Positions 1 through 6,817 of a DNA stretch of 17,929 bases are shown piece after piece (positions within the stretch are counted from its first letter, which is position 1; every line of letters starts with the position of its first letter). A program made the position numbers and the translations under genes. Location of the stretch: NCBI RefSeq assembly GCF_905207935.1, contig NZ_CAJLNI010000026.1, positions 1-17,929 of the forward strand, in the 5' to 3' direction. This DNA comes from an uncultured Haemophilus sp. (GTDB lineage: Bacteria; Pseudomonadota; Gammaproteobacteria; Enterobacterales; Pasteurellaceae). The notes beneath the pieces were generated by a model. It saw only the letters and a list, made by a program, of their open reading frames with translations. It did not search any database and was not told the origin of the DNA.

Positions 1-717
1 GATCCAAACGGAATCAATATCAATGAAAAATGTGGTGCAACCGATGTAAAAGCGTTACAGGAAAAAGTGCTTGAAACTAAAGCGGATGTTGGTCTCGCTT
101 ATGATGGTGATGGTGACCGTATTATGATGGTGGATCACTTAGGTAATAAAGTGGATGGCGACCAAATCCTTTTCATTATTGCTCGTGAAGCTTTACGTTC
201 AGGCCAATTAAAAGGTGGTGTAGTGGGCACATTAATGAGTAATATGAGCTTAGAGATTGCTTTAAAAATGTTAGGTGTACCTTTTGTGCGTGCTAACGTT
301 GGCGACCGTTATGTGTTAGAAAAAATGGTAGAACATAACTGGACGCTAGGCGGAGAAAACTCAGGCCATATCATTATTGCTGATAAAAATACGACAGGTG
401 ATGGTATTATTGCATCACTAGCTGTATTAAGCGCAATGGTTCAACATCGTTTATCATTAAACGAGCTTGCAAGTGCGGTGAAATTATTCCCTCAAGTGCT
501 GATTAATGTTCGTTTTGCGGGCGGTGCAAATCCATTAGAAAGCGAAGCAGTAAAAGCGGTAGCCGCTGATGTGGAAAAACGCTTAGAAGGTAAAGGTCGA
601 ATTTTACTGCGTAAGTCAGGTACAGAGCCACTTATTCGCGTCATGGTGGAATGTGAAGACGGTGCACTTGCAAAACAATGTGCAGAAGAAATTGCAGAAG
701 CAGTTAAAGCGAATTAA
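1..717 (+). CDS. glmM: Phosphoglucosamine mutase, C-terminal part (5' end outside window)
   Basis: The reading frame is open from base 1, so the gene enters from the left and about 239 residues are visible. GlmM interconverts glucosamine-6-phosphate and glucosamine-1-phosphate in the cytoplasm on the way to UDP-GlcNAc, for peptidoglycan and LPS. The visible part holds the metal-binding loop DGDGDR (bases 103-120), the sugar-binding loop GENSGH (about 352-369) and the phosphate-binding loop RKSGTEP close to the end, in the order expected for the alpha-D-phosphohexomutase family. The upstream residues NGININ and CGATD are typical of GlmM rather than of other phosphomutases. A GTG at 67 is in frame but is an internal codon. 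A perfect uptake signal lies inside the gene at 471-479, and a GC-rich terminator follows the stop. Confidence 0.95.
   Translation, partial: DPNGININEKCGATDVKALQEKVLETKADVGLAYDGDGDRIMMVDHLGNKVDGDQILFIIAREALRSGQLKGGVVGTLMSNMSLEIALKMLGVPFVRANVGDRYVLEKMVEHNWTLGGENSGHIIIADKNTTGDGIIASLAVLSAMVQHRLSLNELASAVKLFPQVLINVRFAGGANPLESEAVKAVAADVEKRLEGKGRILLRKSGTEPLIRVMVECEDGALAKQCAEEIAEAVKAN
471..479 (+). repeat. DNA uptake signal (AAGTGCGGT) inside glmM
   Basis: A perfect 9-base Haemophilus uptake core, here encoding part of the residues ASAVK of GlmM. Such signals mark DNA for preferential uptake by competent Haemophilus cells. Confidence 0.85.
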
Positions 718-722
718 TGAAG

Positions 723-744
723 TGGGGGGCTTGCCCCCATTTTT
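723..744 (+). terminator. Rho-independent terminator after glmM
   Basis: The stem TGGGGG / CCCCCA closes a 5-base loop and is followed by five T. It starts six bases after the glmM stop and separates glmM from sixA. Confidence 0.8.
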
Positions 745-787
745 GATCATAAAATTTATCTTTTATTATTTTTAGGAAAGCAAAGAC

Positions 788-1270
788 ATGAAAATTTTTA
801 TTATGCGTCATGGAGAAGCTGAAGTTGTCTCTTCATCAGACGAGGCTCGGCATTTAACCGACTATGGACGCAAACAATCAATATCACAAGGTCAATGGCT
901 TAAAACACATCTAAATTCAACCGCACTTTCAGTTCAGAAAGTGATTGTCAGTCCTTATATTCGTGCTCAAGAAACGTTTGAGCTCGTCAATTCAGCGTTA
1001 GACAATATTCTTAATGATGTTGAAACTTGGAGTGGAATTACACCTTACGGGAATGCGACGCTAGTAGCAGATTATTTATCTGTTTTGCAGGAACAAGGGG
1101 TTGAAAGTGTTTTGCTTGTTTCTCATTTACCTTTAGTGGGAAGTATTGTTTCAGAGCTTTATGGCAAGCGAAATCCAATCAGTTTTTATCCATCAACGAT
1201 TGTTCAAATCGACTGGAATGGAGAAAAAGGTATGATTGAAACCTATCGTTATCCTAAAGAGAATAGCTAA
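788..1270 (+). CDS. sixA: Phosphohistidine phosphatase SixA
   Basis: A 160-residue protein of the histidine phosphatase (RHG) branch, the same size as E. coli SixA (161). The N-terminus MKIFIMRHGEA carries the catalytic RHG motif with the phospho-accepting His8, and the second histidine sits in SHLPLVG (His113). Family knowledge: SixA removes phosphate from phosphohistidine, shown in E. coli for the HPt domain of ArcB and for the nitrogen-PTS protein NPr. The start is supported by an AGGAAAG ribosome binding site at 774-780, seven bases upstream. The gene is flanked by terminators on both sides, so it is probably monocistronic; a promoter in the AT-rich 745-772 region is possible but not clear. 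A perfect uptake signal lies at 920-928. Confidence 0.93.
   Translation: MKIFIMRHGEAEVVSSSDEARHLTDYGRKQSISQGQWLKTHLNSTALSVQKVIVSPYIRAQETFELVNSALDNILNDVETWSGITPYGNATLVADYLSVLQEQGVESVLLVSHLPLVGSIVSELYGKRNPISFYPSTIVQIDWNGEKGMIETYRYPKENS
920..928 (-). repeat. DNA uptake signal (ACCGCACTT on +) inside sixA
   Basis: A perfect uptake core in the minus orientation within the sixA coding region. Confidence 0.85.
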
Positions 1271-1363
1271 AATTGATTGAAGAGAATGCGAAAAATAAAG
1301 TCTTATGTGATTTACTTTTTTAAACCATAACTATATTTAACATTAGTATTCACGAATAAAGTT

Positions 1364-1399
1364 AACACCTAGAAAGAATTAATTTCTAGGTGTTTTTTT
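1364..1399 (+). terminator. Rho-independent terminator after sixA
   Basis: A perfect 12-bp stem (AACACCTAGAAA at 1364-1375 with its complement at 1383-1394) with a 7-base loop, running into seven T (1393-1399). It ends only four bases before the T8 tract that precedes the first LEA-like gene. Confidence 0.9.
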
Positions 1400-1402
1400 A
1401 AA

Positions 1403-1418
1403 TTTTTTTTGATAGACT
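1403..1418 (+). promoter_or_regulatory. T8-N2-TAGACT element upstream of the first LEA-like gene
   Basis: Eight T (1403-1410), the bases GA, then TAGACT (1413-1418), 75 bases upstream of the chosen start. The same arrangement occurs at 2666-2681 upstream of the second LEA-like gene. TAGACT matches four of six positions of a sigma-70 -10 box, and a TATAAC lies further on at 1429-1434, but no good -35 is seen with either. The element may be part of a shared promoter or an activator site; its role is inferred from the repetition only. Confidence 0.4.
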
Positions 1419-1455
1419 GAAGGTGAGCTATAACTGAATAGCCTAAATTAGCCAC

Positions 1456-1481
1456 CATAATGACACAACATAATGACACAA
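1456..1481 (+). repeat. Perfect 13-bp tandem duplication next to the ribosome binding site
   Basis: CATAATGACACAA occurs twice in a row (1456-1468 and 1469-1481). Each copy contains an ATG. The first (1460) is in frame with the LEA-like gene and the second (1473) opens a five-codon frame that ends in TAG at 1488-1490. The second copy runs into the AAGGAG ribosome binding site (1480-1485). Because 13 is not a multiple of 3, gain or loss of a copy would change the frame of the upstream ATG. Confidence 0.85.
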
Positions 1482-1492
1482 GGAGAGTAGTT

Positions 1493-2476
1493 ATGAAAAA
1501 TAACATCGAAGATAAAGCAACTGAAGTAAAAGATACGACAGTGAATGCTGCAGCACAAGTTAAAGATGCATTATTTGCAGCGGCTAACTATATTAAAGAT
1601 GTAGTGACACATAAAGCGTCTGAGGCAAAAGAAGTGGTCGAAGATAAAGCTACTGAAGTGAAAGATGTAACTGAAGATAAAGTATCTGAAGTAAGAAAAG
1701 CAGTTTCTGAAGCAAAAGAAGCAATCGATGATAAAGCTACTGAAATGAAAAAAGCTATCGATGAAAAATTTTCTGAAGTAAAAAGAGCTGTCGAAGATAA
1801 AGCATCAGAAGTGAAAAAAGCAGTTTCAGAAGCAAAAAATGAAGCAACAGACAAAGCAGCCGAGCTAAAAGATTCAGCTGAAGATAAAGTTGCTGAAGTG
1901 AAAGATGCGGCTGAAGACAAGGTATCAGAAGCGAAAGAAGCGGTTTCTGAAGCAAAAGATACAGTTGTAGATAAAGTAGTTAAATTCAAAGATGCAGTTG
2001 CAGATAAAGTGGCTGAAGTAAAAAATGCAGTTTTTGAAGCAAAAGATGAAGCAGCAGATAAAGCATCTGAATTAAAAGATGAAGCTGAAGATAAAGCATC
2101 AGAAGTGAAAAAAGCAGTTTCAGAAGCAAAAGATGAAACAGCAGATAAAGCATCTGAGCTAAAAGATGCAGCTGAAGATAAAGCTGTAGAAGCAAAAGAA
2201 GCTGTCGAAGATAAAGTTGCTGAAGTAAAAGATTCGCTTTCGGAGGCAAAAGATGTGATGTCTTCTAAAGTTGAAGCTGCAAAAGATGCAACAGTAAGCG
2301 CAGCAGTACAAGTTAAAGATGCTGTGGTTGCAGCAGCTAACTATGTTAAACATGTTGCGGAAAATAAAATGACTGAAGCAAAAGATGCCATGTGCTCTAA
2401 AGCAGAGGAAGTAAAAAAAGCAGATTCTGAAACAAAAAATAAATCTGCAGACGTAAACAAAGTAACTGAAAAGTAA
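1493..2476 (+). CDS. LEA-like 11-mer repeat protein without signal sequence
   Basis: A 327-residue protein, almost wholly regular repeats. Counting from the ATG at 1493, residues 5-317 split exactly into 24 units of 11 residues (type V/A-E-D-K-A-S-E-V-K-D-A) and 7 units of 7 residues (type V-S-E-A-K-D-E, at 71, 111, 151, 180, 209, 249 and 311). Blocks 16-48 and 267-299 are related copies near the two ends, each with the run AAANY. There is no Gly, Pro or Trp, and Lys, Asp/Glu and Ala dominate, so a long amphipathic helix is expected. The pattern resembles group 3 LEA proteins and the apolipoprotein-like/YtxH-type bacterial repeat proteins; no enzyme motif is seen. No signal peptide: cytoplasmic. 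I chose 1493 over the in-frame ATG at 1460 because AAGGAG lies seven bases before it. The function is unknown; stress protection is a guess. Confidence 0.85.
   Translation: MKNNIEDKATEVKDTTVNAAAQVKDALFAAANYIKDVVTHKASEAKEVVEDKATEVKDVTEDKVSEVRKAVSEAKEAIDDKATEMKKAIDEKFSEVKRAVEDKASEVKKAVSEAKNEATDKAAELKDSAEDKVAEVKDAAEDKVSEAKEAVSEAKDTVVDKVVKFKDAVADKVAEVKNAVFEAKDEAADKASELKDEAEDKASEVKKAVSEAKDETADKASELKDAAEDKAVEAKEAVEDKVAEVKDSLSEAKDVMSSKVEAAKDATVSAAVQVKDAVVAAANYVKHVAENKMTEAKDAMCSKAEEVKKADSETKNKSADVNKVTEK
1538..1636 (+). repeat. 33-residue end block, N-terminal copy (pairs with 2291-2389)
   Basis: These three 11-residue units of the LEA-like protein (residues 16-48, containing AAAQVKDA and AAANYIKDV) are matched by residues 267-299 (AAVQVKDA, AAANYVKHV). 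The copies differ from the central units in lacking the charged start xEDK, and they frame the repeat core on both sides. Confidence 0.7.
2291..2389 (+). repeat. 33-residue end block, C-terminal copy (pairs with 1538-1636)
   Basis: The second copy of the block described at 1538-1636. The tyrosines in AAANY occur only in these two blocks of the protein. Confidence 0.7.
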
Positions 2477-2589
2477 AAGCAATGGTTAAGGATTATCCAA
2501 AATAAAATAGTTTAGATCGGTTAAAAAAATACAAAAAATAATTTTTTATAATGACTTTTTTTAAAGATTATTTAAGTTCAGGGGTTTAT

Positions 2590-2620
2590 AGTTGTTTTGT
2601 TGAGGTGTTATAAAACAACT
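2590..2620 (+). other. Hairpin between the two LEA-like genes
   Basis: A perfect 9-bp stem (AGTTGTTTT at 2590-2598, AAAACAACT at 2612-2620) with a 13-base loop and no T tract directly after it. It could be a weak terminator or an RNA processing element for the upstream gene. The rest of 2477-2739 is AT-rich and shows no other gene. Confidence 0.35.
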
Positions 2621-2665
2621 GTATCTCTAAAAATATAAATTTTTTTGAAGATGTTTTATTTTAAG

Positions 2666-2681
2666 TTTTTTTTCGTAGACT
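2666..2681 (+). promoter_or_regulatory. T8-N2-TAGACT element upstream of the second LEA-like gene
   Basis: Eight T (2666-2673), CG, then TAGACT (2676-2681), 59 bases before the ATG at 2740. It has the same order and spacing as 1403-1418. The downstream leader ends in TTGGAG (ribosome binding site, 2727-2732). Confidence 0.4.
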
Positions 2682-2739
2682 AGATTGTACAAAGCAAATG
2701 GCTTTGGATTAATTCTTAATCATAAATTGGAGAATAATA

Positions 2740-3363
2740 ATGAAAAAATCAGTATTAGCAGTAGCATTAGTATTAGGTGTAGGTTTAGTCGTAACATGTT
2801 GTTTCGATAAAGAGGAAGCACAGCAAAAAGTTGAAGCGACAAAAGATGCAATATCAGGTGTGGCAACACAAGTTAAAGATGCAGCAAAAGATGCTGCAGC
2901 TGATGTTAAAAATGCTACAACTGACGCAAAAGATACTACATCAAATAAAATGGCCGAAGCTAAAGATGCAGTAGTAGATAAAGCTGTTGAAGTAAAAGAT
3001 GCGGTCGCTGATAAAGCTGTTGAAGTAAAAGATGCGGTCGCTGATAAAGCTGTTAAAGTGAAAGACGCAGTAGCTGATAAAGCAGCTGAAGTAAAAGATG
3101 CGATGTCTTCTAAAATGGAAGCAGCAAAAGATTCAGCTTCTGAAATGAAAGATGCGGCAGCAGATAAAATGACTGAAGCAAAAGACGCAATGTCTTCTAA
3201 AATGGAAGCAGCAAAAAACTCAGCTTCTGAAACAAAAGATGCTGTTGAAGATAAAGTATCAGAAGCAAAACGTGCGGTTTCTGAAGCGAAACGTGCATTG
3301 TCTGAAGCAGAAGATGCAGTTGAAAAGATGGCTGCTGAATTAAAAGAAGCGGCAGCTAAATAA
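2740..3363 (+). CDS. LEA-like 11-mer repeat protein with N-terminal export/lipoprotein-like segment
   Basis: A 207-residue relative of the protein at 1493-2476. Residues 1-19 form a signal-like segment (MKKS, then a hydrophobic core) ending VVTCC. This resembles a lipobox, but the residue before the cysteine is Thr (Cys20) or Cys (Cys21) instead of Gly/Ala/Ser, so it may be a lipoprotein with an altered box or an inner-membrane anchored protein. Residues 38-204 divide into 11-residue units (type VADKAVEVKDA) and 7-residue units (TTDAKDT, ASEMKDA, ASETKDA, VSEAKRA, LSEAEDA). The repeat part lacks Pro and Trp and has one Gly, so a long helix exposed to the periplasm or outer membrane is likely. 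The start is supported by GGAG seven bases upstream. The gene has its own upstream element and a terminator after it. The function is unknown. Confidence 0.85.
   Translation: MKKSVLAVALVLGVGLVVTCCFDKEEAQQKVEATKDAISGVATQVKDAAKDAAADVKNATTDAKDTTSNKMAEAKDAVVDKAVEVKDAVADKAVEVKDAVADKAVKVKDAVADKAAEVKDAMSSKMEAAKDSASEMKDAAADKMTEAKDAMSSKMEAAKNSASETKDAVEDKVSEAKRAVSEAKRALSEAEDAVEKMAAELKEAAAK
2971..3102 (+). repeat. Four tandem 33-bp repeats in the second LEA-like gene
   Basis: Four consecutive 33-bp units (starting at 2971, 3004, 3037 and 3070) encode VxDKAxxVKDA. Units one and two are almost identical at DNA level, including synonymous positions, which points to recent duplication. Confidence 0.85.
3103..3276 (+). 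repeat. Two tandem 87-bp (29-residue) repeats in the second LEA-like gene
   Basis: The units 3103-3189 and 3190-3276 each encode an 11+7+11 residue set opening with MSSKMEAAK. The first half of the unit is nearly identical in DNA. This shows that the 11- and 7-residue units are copied together as a higher-order unit. Confidence 0.8.
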
Positions 3364-3381
3364 TTAAATTGTTGTAAAATG

Positions 3382-3419
3382 AAAACCTATCAGAGATGAT
3401 CTGGTAGGTTTTTTCTTTT
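3382..3419 (+). terminator. Rho-independent terminator after the second LEA-like gene
   Basis: A 12-bp stem (AAAACCTATCAG at 3382-3393 with 3401-3412, one G-U pair), a 7-base loop and a T-rich tail. Confidence 0.85.
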
Positions 3420-3430
3420 GGAGTAATAAG

Positions 3431-3697
3431 ATGTTATGTGCGATTTATAAAAGTTTACGTAAGCCAGGCTGCTACCTCTATATTTCGAAACGGGATGATT
3501 TTTCAGCTGTACCAGAGGTATTAATGCAAAGTTTTGGTAAGCCTCAGTTTCTTATGCCATTTAATTTGAAGGGAAGCAAACTGCTTGTTCATGCGGATAA
3601 AAACGAGGTAATGGAAAAAATTACTCAACAAGGATTTTATCTCCAAATGCCAAAACAAGATGATGGCTTGTTTAATAGTTTGAGTGAGATCAAATAA
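3431..3697 (+). CDS. ycgL: YcgL domain-containing protein
   Basis: An 88-residue soluble protein recognised as the YcgL family by the N-terminus [18 protein letters not shown], the segment [10 protein letters not shown] and the C-terminal GFYLQMPK. It is a small conserved gammaproteobacterial protein of unsettled biochemical function. The start is supported by TTGGAG seven bases upstream (3418-3423). It follows the terminator of the LEA-like gene with only 11 bases between, so its promoter must lie within or before that terminator region, or it depends on read-through. bioD follows about 100 bases later. Confidence 0.88.
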   Translation: MLCAIYKSLRKPGCYLYISKRDDFSAVPEVLMQSFGKPQFLMPFNLKGSKLLVHADKNEVMEKITQQGFYLQMPKQDDGLFNSLSEIK

Positions 3698-3773
3698 GCC
3701 TTTTATTTTTTCCTAAAAATATCCAAATCTTGCTTTATCTCAATATTTTCTTCAAAAAACTCCTTTAGAATTG

Positions 3774-3782
3774 ACCGCACTT
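3774..3782 (-). repeat. DNA uptake signal (ACCGCACTT on +) in front of bioD
   Basis: A single perfect uptake core, five bases upstream of the AAGGAG ribosome binding site of bioD. Unlike the intergenic copies downstream, it has no inverted partner nearby. Confidence 0.85.
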
Positions 3783-3799
3783 TTAAAAGGAGAATAAAA

Positions 3800-4534
3800 A
3801 TGAGTAGTTTCTTTGTGGCAGGTACAGATACCAACGTGGGCAAGACCACCGCCTGCCGTGCCATTATTCAGGCATTACAAGCAAAGGGCGTGCGAATTGT
3901 GGGTTATAAGCCGATTGCTTGTAGCTGTGAAGAGGGTATCTATCCTGTCGAAAATCAGTCTAATGAATCCCAAACAGATTATGATGCTGAAAATAATTCA
4001 GATGTGTTAACTTTAATGGATGCAACGAATGAGCCAGTATCTTATCAAGAAGTAAATAGCTATACTTTTACTCATTCCTTGCCGATGCTGACTCGAGATA
4101 AATCACGCATAAAATTAAGTAAGATTAATCAAACATTAACAACATTAGTTCAAAAATATCAATCTGTTGTGGTGGAAGGTTCATTTGGTTTACTCACACC
4201 AATGGCAGAGAGTAAAAGTTTTGCTGATTGGGTTGTTGAGCATAAAATGCCTGTTGTGTTGGTTGTTGGGATTAAAGAAGGGTGTATTAACCATGCATTA
4301 CTGACTGCTCAAGTAATTAAACAGCTTGGCGTTCCTTTATTAGGCTGGATTGCAAATCGAATTAATCCTTGTTTAGGGCATTATAAAGAGGTGGTAGATA
4401 TTTTAGAGGCTCAGATTGATGCGCCTCTGCTAGGTAAAATCCCTTATATTCATAAACCAGAATCCCAAGAGTTAGGACATTATTTAACGAATATTGATCG
4501 TTTGATGTATATGCAAACAGAATTAGTTAAATAG
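3800..4534 (+). CDS. bioD: Dethiobiotin synthase (YnfK-like BioD)
   Basis: A 244-residue ATP-dependent carboxylase-ligase of biotin synthesis: it closes the ureido ring of 7,8-diaminopelargonate with CO2. The P-loop GTDTNVGKTT is at residues 8-17, the lysine-containing GYKPIA follows, and the C-terminal half (VGIKEGCINHALLTAQ, GWIANRINP, IPYI) resembles the E. coli paralog YnfK more than its BioD. Two oddities: the P-loop position usually Glu in BioD is Asn12, and the loop usually EGAGG or EGTGGW reads EGSFG. A 15-20 residue acidic/Asn-rich stretch after GYKPIACS is extra. The other biotin genes are not beside it. AAGGAG lies seven bases before the ATG. Dethiobiotin synthase is the best call, but the changed loops leave substrate and activity open. 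Confidence 0.85.
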   Translation: MSSFFVAGTDTNVGKTTACRAIIQALQAKGVRIVGYKPIACSCEEGIYPVENQSNESQTDYDAENNSDVLTLMDATNEPVSYQEVNSYTFTHSLPMLTRDKSRIKLSKINQTLTTLVQKYQSVVVEGSFGLLTPMAESKSFADWVVEHKMPVVLVVGIKEGCINHALLTAQVIKQLGVPLLGWIANRINPCLGHYKEVVDILEAQIDAPLLGKIPYIHKPESQELGHYLTNIDRLMYMQTELVK

Positions 4535-4552
4535 TCACTTTAAATAAAAAGT

Positions 4553-4593
4553 AAAAGTGCGGTTAAAACTTATTAGATTTTAACCGCACTTTT
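4553..4593. terminator. Bidirectional terminator made of an inverted uptake-signal pair (bioD / can)
   Basis: A perfect 16-bp stem (4553-4568 with 4578-4593) and a 9-base loop. Each arm contains a perfect uptake core (AAGTGCGGT at 4555-4563, ACCGCACTT at 4583-4591), with T tracts in both directions. It serves convergent bioD and can; the can stop codon begins on the next base. Confidence 0.9.
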
Positions 4594-5286
4594 TTATTCT
4601 TCGTTTTCAGAGAGCTCTTTTTTCAGAATATCCTCTTCGGCTAGGCTAGATAAACGAGCAATGGCATTGCGATAAGAGATTTCAAGGGTTTCTCGACTGG
4701 TTGCAATAACCCCTTGATCTACTAAGAAACCATCATTTACATCATACACCCAGCCATGTAGGGAGAGTTTTTGTCCACGTTCCCAAGCGCTTTTTACGAT
4801 AGATGTGCGCCCTAGGTTATAAACTTGCTCTGCAACATTTAATTTAGTGAGCATATCTGCGCGTTTTTCTGCTGAAAGATTGCCTAACAGATGCCCATGT
4901 TTGAACCAAATATCACGAATATGGAGCAACCAGTTATTGATCAATCCAAGATCGTGATCTTGCATAGCAGCTTTAATACCACCACAATTTGTGTGGCCAC
5001 AGATAATGATATGTTCAATTTTGAGTACATCAACGGCATATTGCACAACCGAAAGACAGTTAAAATCGGTATGAATAACTTGATTGGCAACATTACGATG
5101 AACAAATAATTCGCCCGGTTCAAGATTTGTGAGTTTTTCAGCAGGAACACGGCTATCAGAGCAGCCAATCCAAAGATAATGAGGTGTTTGGTGATCGGCA
5201 AGTTCTTTAAAATAAGTGGAGTTTTCTTCTTTCATTCTTTGCGCCCAACTGTAGTTGTTAGCAAAGAGTTGTTTAATTTTGTCCAT
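4594..5286 (-). CDS. can: Beta-carbonic anhydrase
   Basis: A 230-residue zinc enzyme that interconverts CO2 and bicarbonate in the cytoplasm, supplying bicarbonate to carboxylases at low CO2. Counting from MDKIKQLF, the zinc ligands are Cys42, Asp44, His98 and Cys101, and the residues of the non-catalytic bicarbonate site known from the H. influenzae enzyme, Trp39, Gly41 and Tyr181, are at the same numbers. This makes it a type II (allosteric) beta-carbonic anhydrase. The frame is open 15 codons further up (to 5331), but AAGGAAAG just upstream of 5286 and the family length favour the shorter form. The 12-base palindrome GATAAATTTATC (5348-5359) lies upstream. It is flanked by uptake-signal hairpins on both sides, so it is probably a single-gene unit. 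Confidence 0.96.
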   Translation of the reverse strand: MDKIKQLFANNYSWAQRMKEENSTYFKELADHQTPHYLWIGCSDSRVPAEKLTNLEPGELFVHRNVANQVIHTDFNCLSVVQYAVDVLKIEHIIICGHTNCGGIKAAMQDHDLGLINNWLLHIRDIWFKHGHLLGNLSAEKRADMLTKLNVAEQVYNLGRTSIVKSAWERGQKLSLHGWVYDVNDGFLVDQGVIATSRETLEISYRNAIARLSSLAEEDILKKELSENEE

Positions 5287-5370
5287 TTTTACTTTCCTTA
5301 ATACGATGTGCTGAAAGATTGTTTTAAGCACAATAAATGAAATAGGGGATAAATTTATCGCCTAAAATGA

Positions 5371-5398
5371 TGACCGCACTTTAAAGAAAGTGCGGTCA
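5371..5398 (-). terminator. Terminator after asnS, inverted uptake-signal pair
   Basis: A 12-bp perfect stem (TGACCGCACTTT at 5371-5382 with 5387-5398) and a 4-base loop. It holds uptake cores at 5373-5381 and 5388-5396. The T tract on the minus strand is short (TTTT after a few bases), so termination may be incomplete and asnS could read into can. Confidence 0.75.
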
Positions 5399-5413
5399 AT
5401 TTAAACAATATTT

Positions 5414-6817
5414 TTAGAAATTTGCATTTCTTGGTGCGCGAGGGAATGGAATCACATCGCGAATATTTTGTACACCTGTTACATAAACAATTAAGCGTTC
5501 AAAACCAAGACCAAAGCCTGAATGTGGTACAGTACCGTATTTGCGGAGATCACGATACCACCAGTAATCTTCAGGATTTAAGCCCATTTCTTCCATACGT
5601 TTATCTAAAATTTCTAAACGTTCTTCACGTTGAGAACCACCGATGATTTCACCAATTCCTGGGGCGAGAACATCCATTGCAGCTACAGTTTTGCCATCGT
5701 CATTTAAACGCATATAGAAGGCTTTGATATCTTTTGGATAGTTTTTCACGACAACAGGTGATTTGAAATATTCTTCTGCTAAGAAACGTTCATGTTCAGA
5801 AGACAAATCGATACCCCAAGATACTGGGAACTCGAATTTTTTACCTGATTTTAATAATACATCGATCGCATCGGTATAGTCGATTTGAGCAAAATCAGAG
5901 TTTACAAAGTTTTCTAAACGAGTAATAACATCTTTATCTACATGTTTTTCAAAGAATTTCAAGTCATCTTTGCGCTCAGCAAGTACTGCACGGAACACGT
6001 ATTTCAACATGTCTTCTGCTAATTTAGCATTGTCAGCAAGTGTTGCAAAAGCAACTTCAGGTTCAACCATCCAGAATTCTGCAAGGTGACGAGTTGTATT
6101 TGAATTTTCAGCACGGAATGTTGGACCGAAAGTATAGATTTTGCTTAATGCACACGCGTAAGTCTCACCATTTAACTGGCCTGAAACGGTTAAAAATGAT
6201 TCTTTGCCGAAGAAGTCTTGACTGAAATCGACTTTACCATCTTCACCACGAGGAAGATTTTCTAAATCAAGTGTTGAAACACGGAACATTTCGCCCGCAC
6301 CTTCAGTATCTGATGCAGTAATTAATGGGGTAGCGACCCAATAGAAACCTTGTTCATGGAAGAAGCGATGAATAGCTTGAGCTAAGCAGTGACGAACGCG
6401 TGCGACTGCACCAATAATATTGGTACGAGGACGTAAGTGTGCCACTTCACGTAAGTATTCAATTGAGTGACGTTTTGCCGCCATTGGATAAGTATCAGGA
6501 TCTTCTACAAACCCTGTCACTTCTACTTTTTCAACTTGAAGTTCAACAGCTTGACCTTCAGCAGGTGACTCAACAATAGTACCGGTTACGATAACAGAGC
6601 AACCCGTTGTTAAGCGTAAGACTTCGCTCTCATAATTTTCAATATCGTTATTAACAATCGCTTGAATAGGGTCAAAGCAAGAGCCGTCATAAACAGCAAG
6701 GAAAGAAAGACCTGCTTTAGAGTCACGACGGGTACGGACCCATCCGCGTACGGTAACTTTTTCGCCTATAGCGATTTTACCTTGTAACACATCAACAATA
6801 GATGCAACTTTAGACAT
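5414..6817 (-). CDS. asnS: Asparagine--tRNA ligase
   Basis: A 467-residue class IIb aminoacyl-tRNA synthetase (E. coli enzyme 466) that charges tRNA-Asn in the cytoplasm. The N-terminal OB-fold anticodon-binding domain ([14 protein letters not shown], about residues 20-100) is followed by the catalytic core. Class II motif 2 is [16 protein letters not shown], and motif 3 is GFGLGFERL near the C-terminus. The start has an AGAGG ribosome binding site (minus strand, 6823-6827). A TATAAT (minus strand, 6835-6840) sits just upstream but leaves almost no leader and has no convincing -35. It lies divergent from sohB, with 140 bases between. Confidence 0.97.
   Translation of the reverse strand: MSKVASIVDVLQGKIAIGEKVTVRGWVRTRRDSKAGLSFLAVYDGSCFDPIQAIVNNDIENYESEVLRLTTGCSVIVTGTIVESPAEGQAVELQVEKVEVTGFVEDPDTYPMAAKRHSIEYLREVAHLRPRTNIIGAVARVRHCLAQAIHRFFHEQGFYWVATPLITASDTEGAGEMFRVSTLDLENLPRGEDGKVDFSQDFFGKESFLTVSGQLNGETYACALSKIYTFGPTFRAENSNTTRHLAEFWMVEPEVAFATLADNAKLAEDMLKYVFRAVLAERKDDLKFFEKHVDKDVITRLENFVNSDFAQIDYTDAIDVLLKSGKKFEFPVSWGIDLSSEHERFLAEEYFKSPVVVKNYPKDIKAFYMRLNDDGKTVAAMDVLAPGIGEIIGGSQREERLEILDKRMEEMGLNPEDYWWYRDLRKYGTVPHSGFGLGFERLIVYVTGVQNIRDVIPFPRAPRNANF

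Noticed and set aside
1588..2482. Several long open frames on the minus strand within the first LEA-like gene (66-133 codons, Leu/Ser/Phe-rich)
   Set aside because: They are antisense readings of a low-complexity repeat with few stop codons. They lack ribosome binding sites, and their composition follows from the sense strand.
2521..2552. A TATAAT at 2547-2552 as a promoter for the second LEA-like gene
   Set aside because: It is a perfect -10 word in a very AT-rich stretch, but it lacks a -35 at proper spacing and would leave a leader of about 180 bases across the 2590-2620 hairpin.
2971..3276. CRISPR-like array
   Set aside because: The 33-bp and 87-bp units are in-frame coding repeats with no unique spacers.
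5287..5331. Upstream start of can adding 15 residues
   Set aside because: The extension has no ribosome binding site, and the shorter form starts as the characterised H. influenzae enzyme does.
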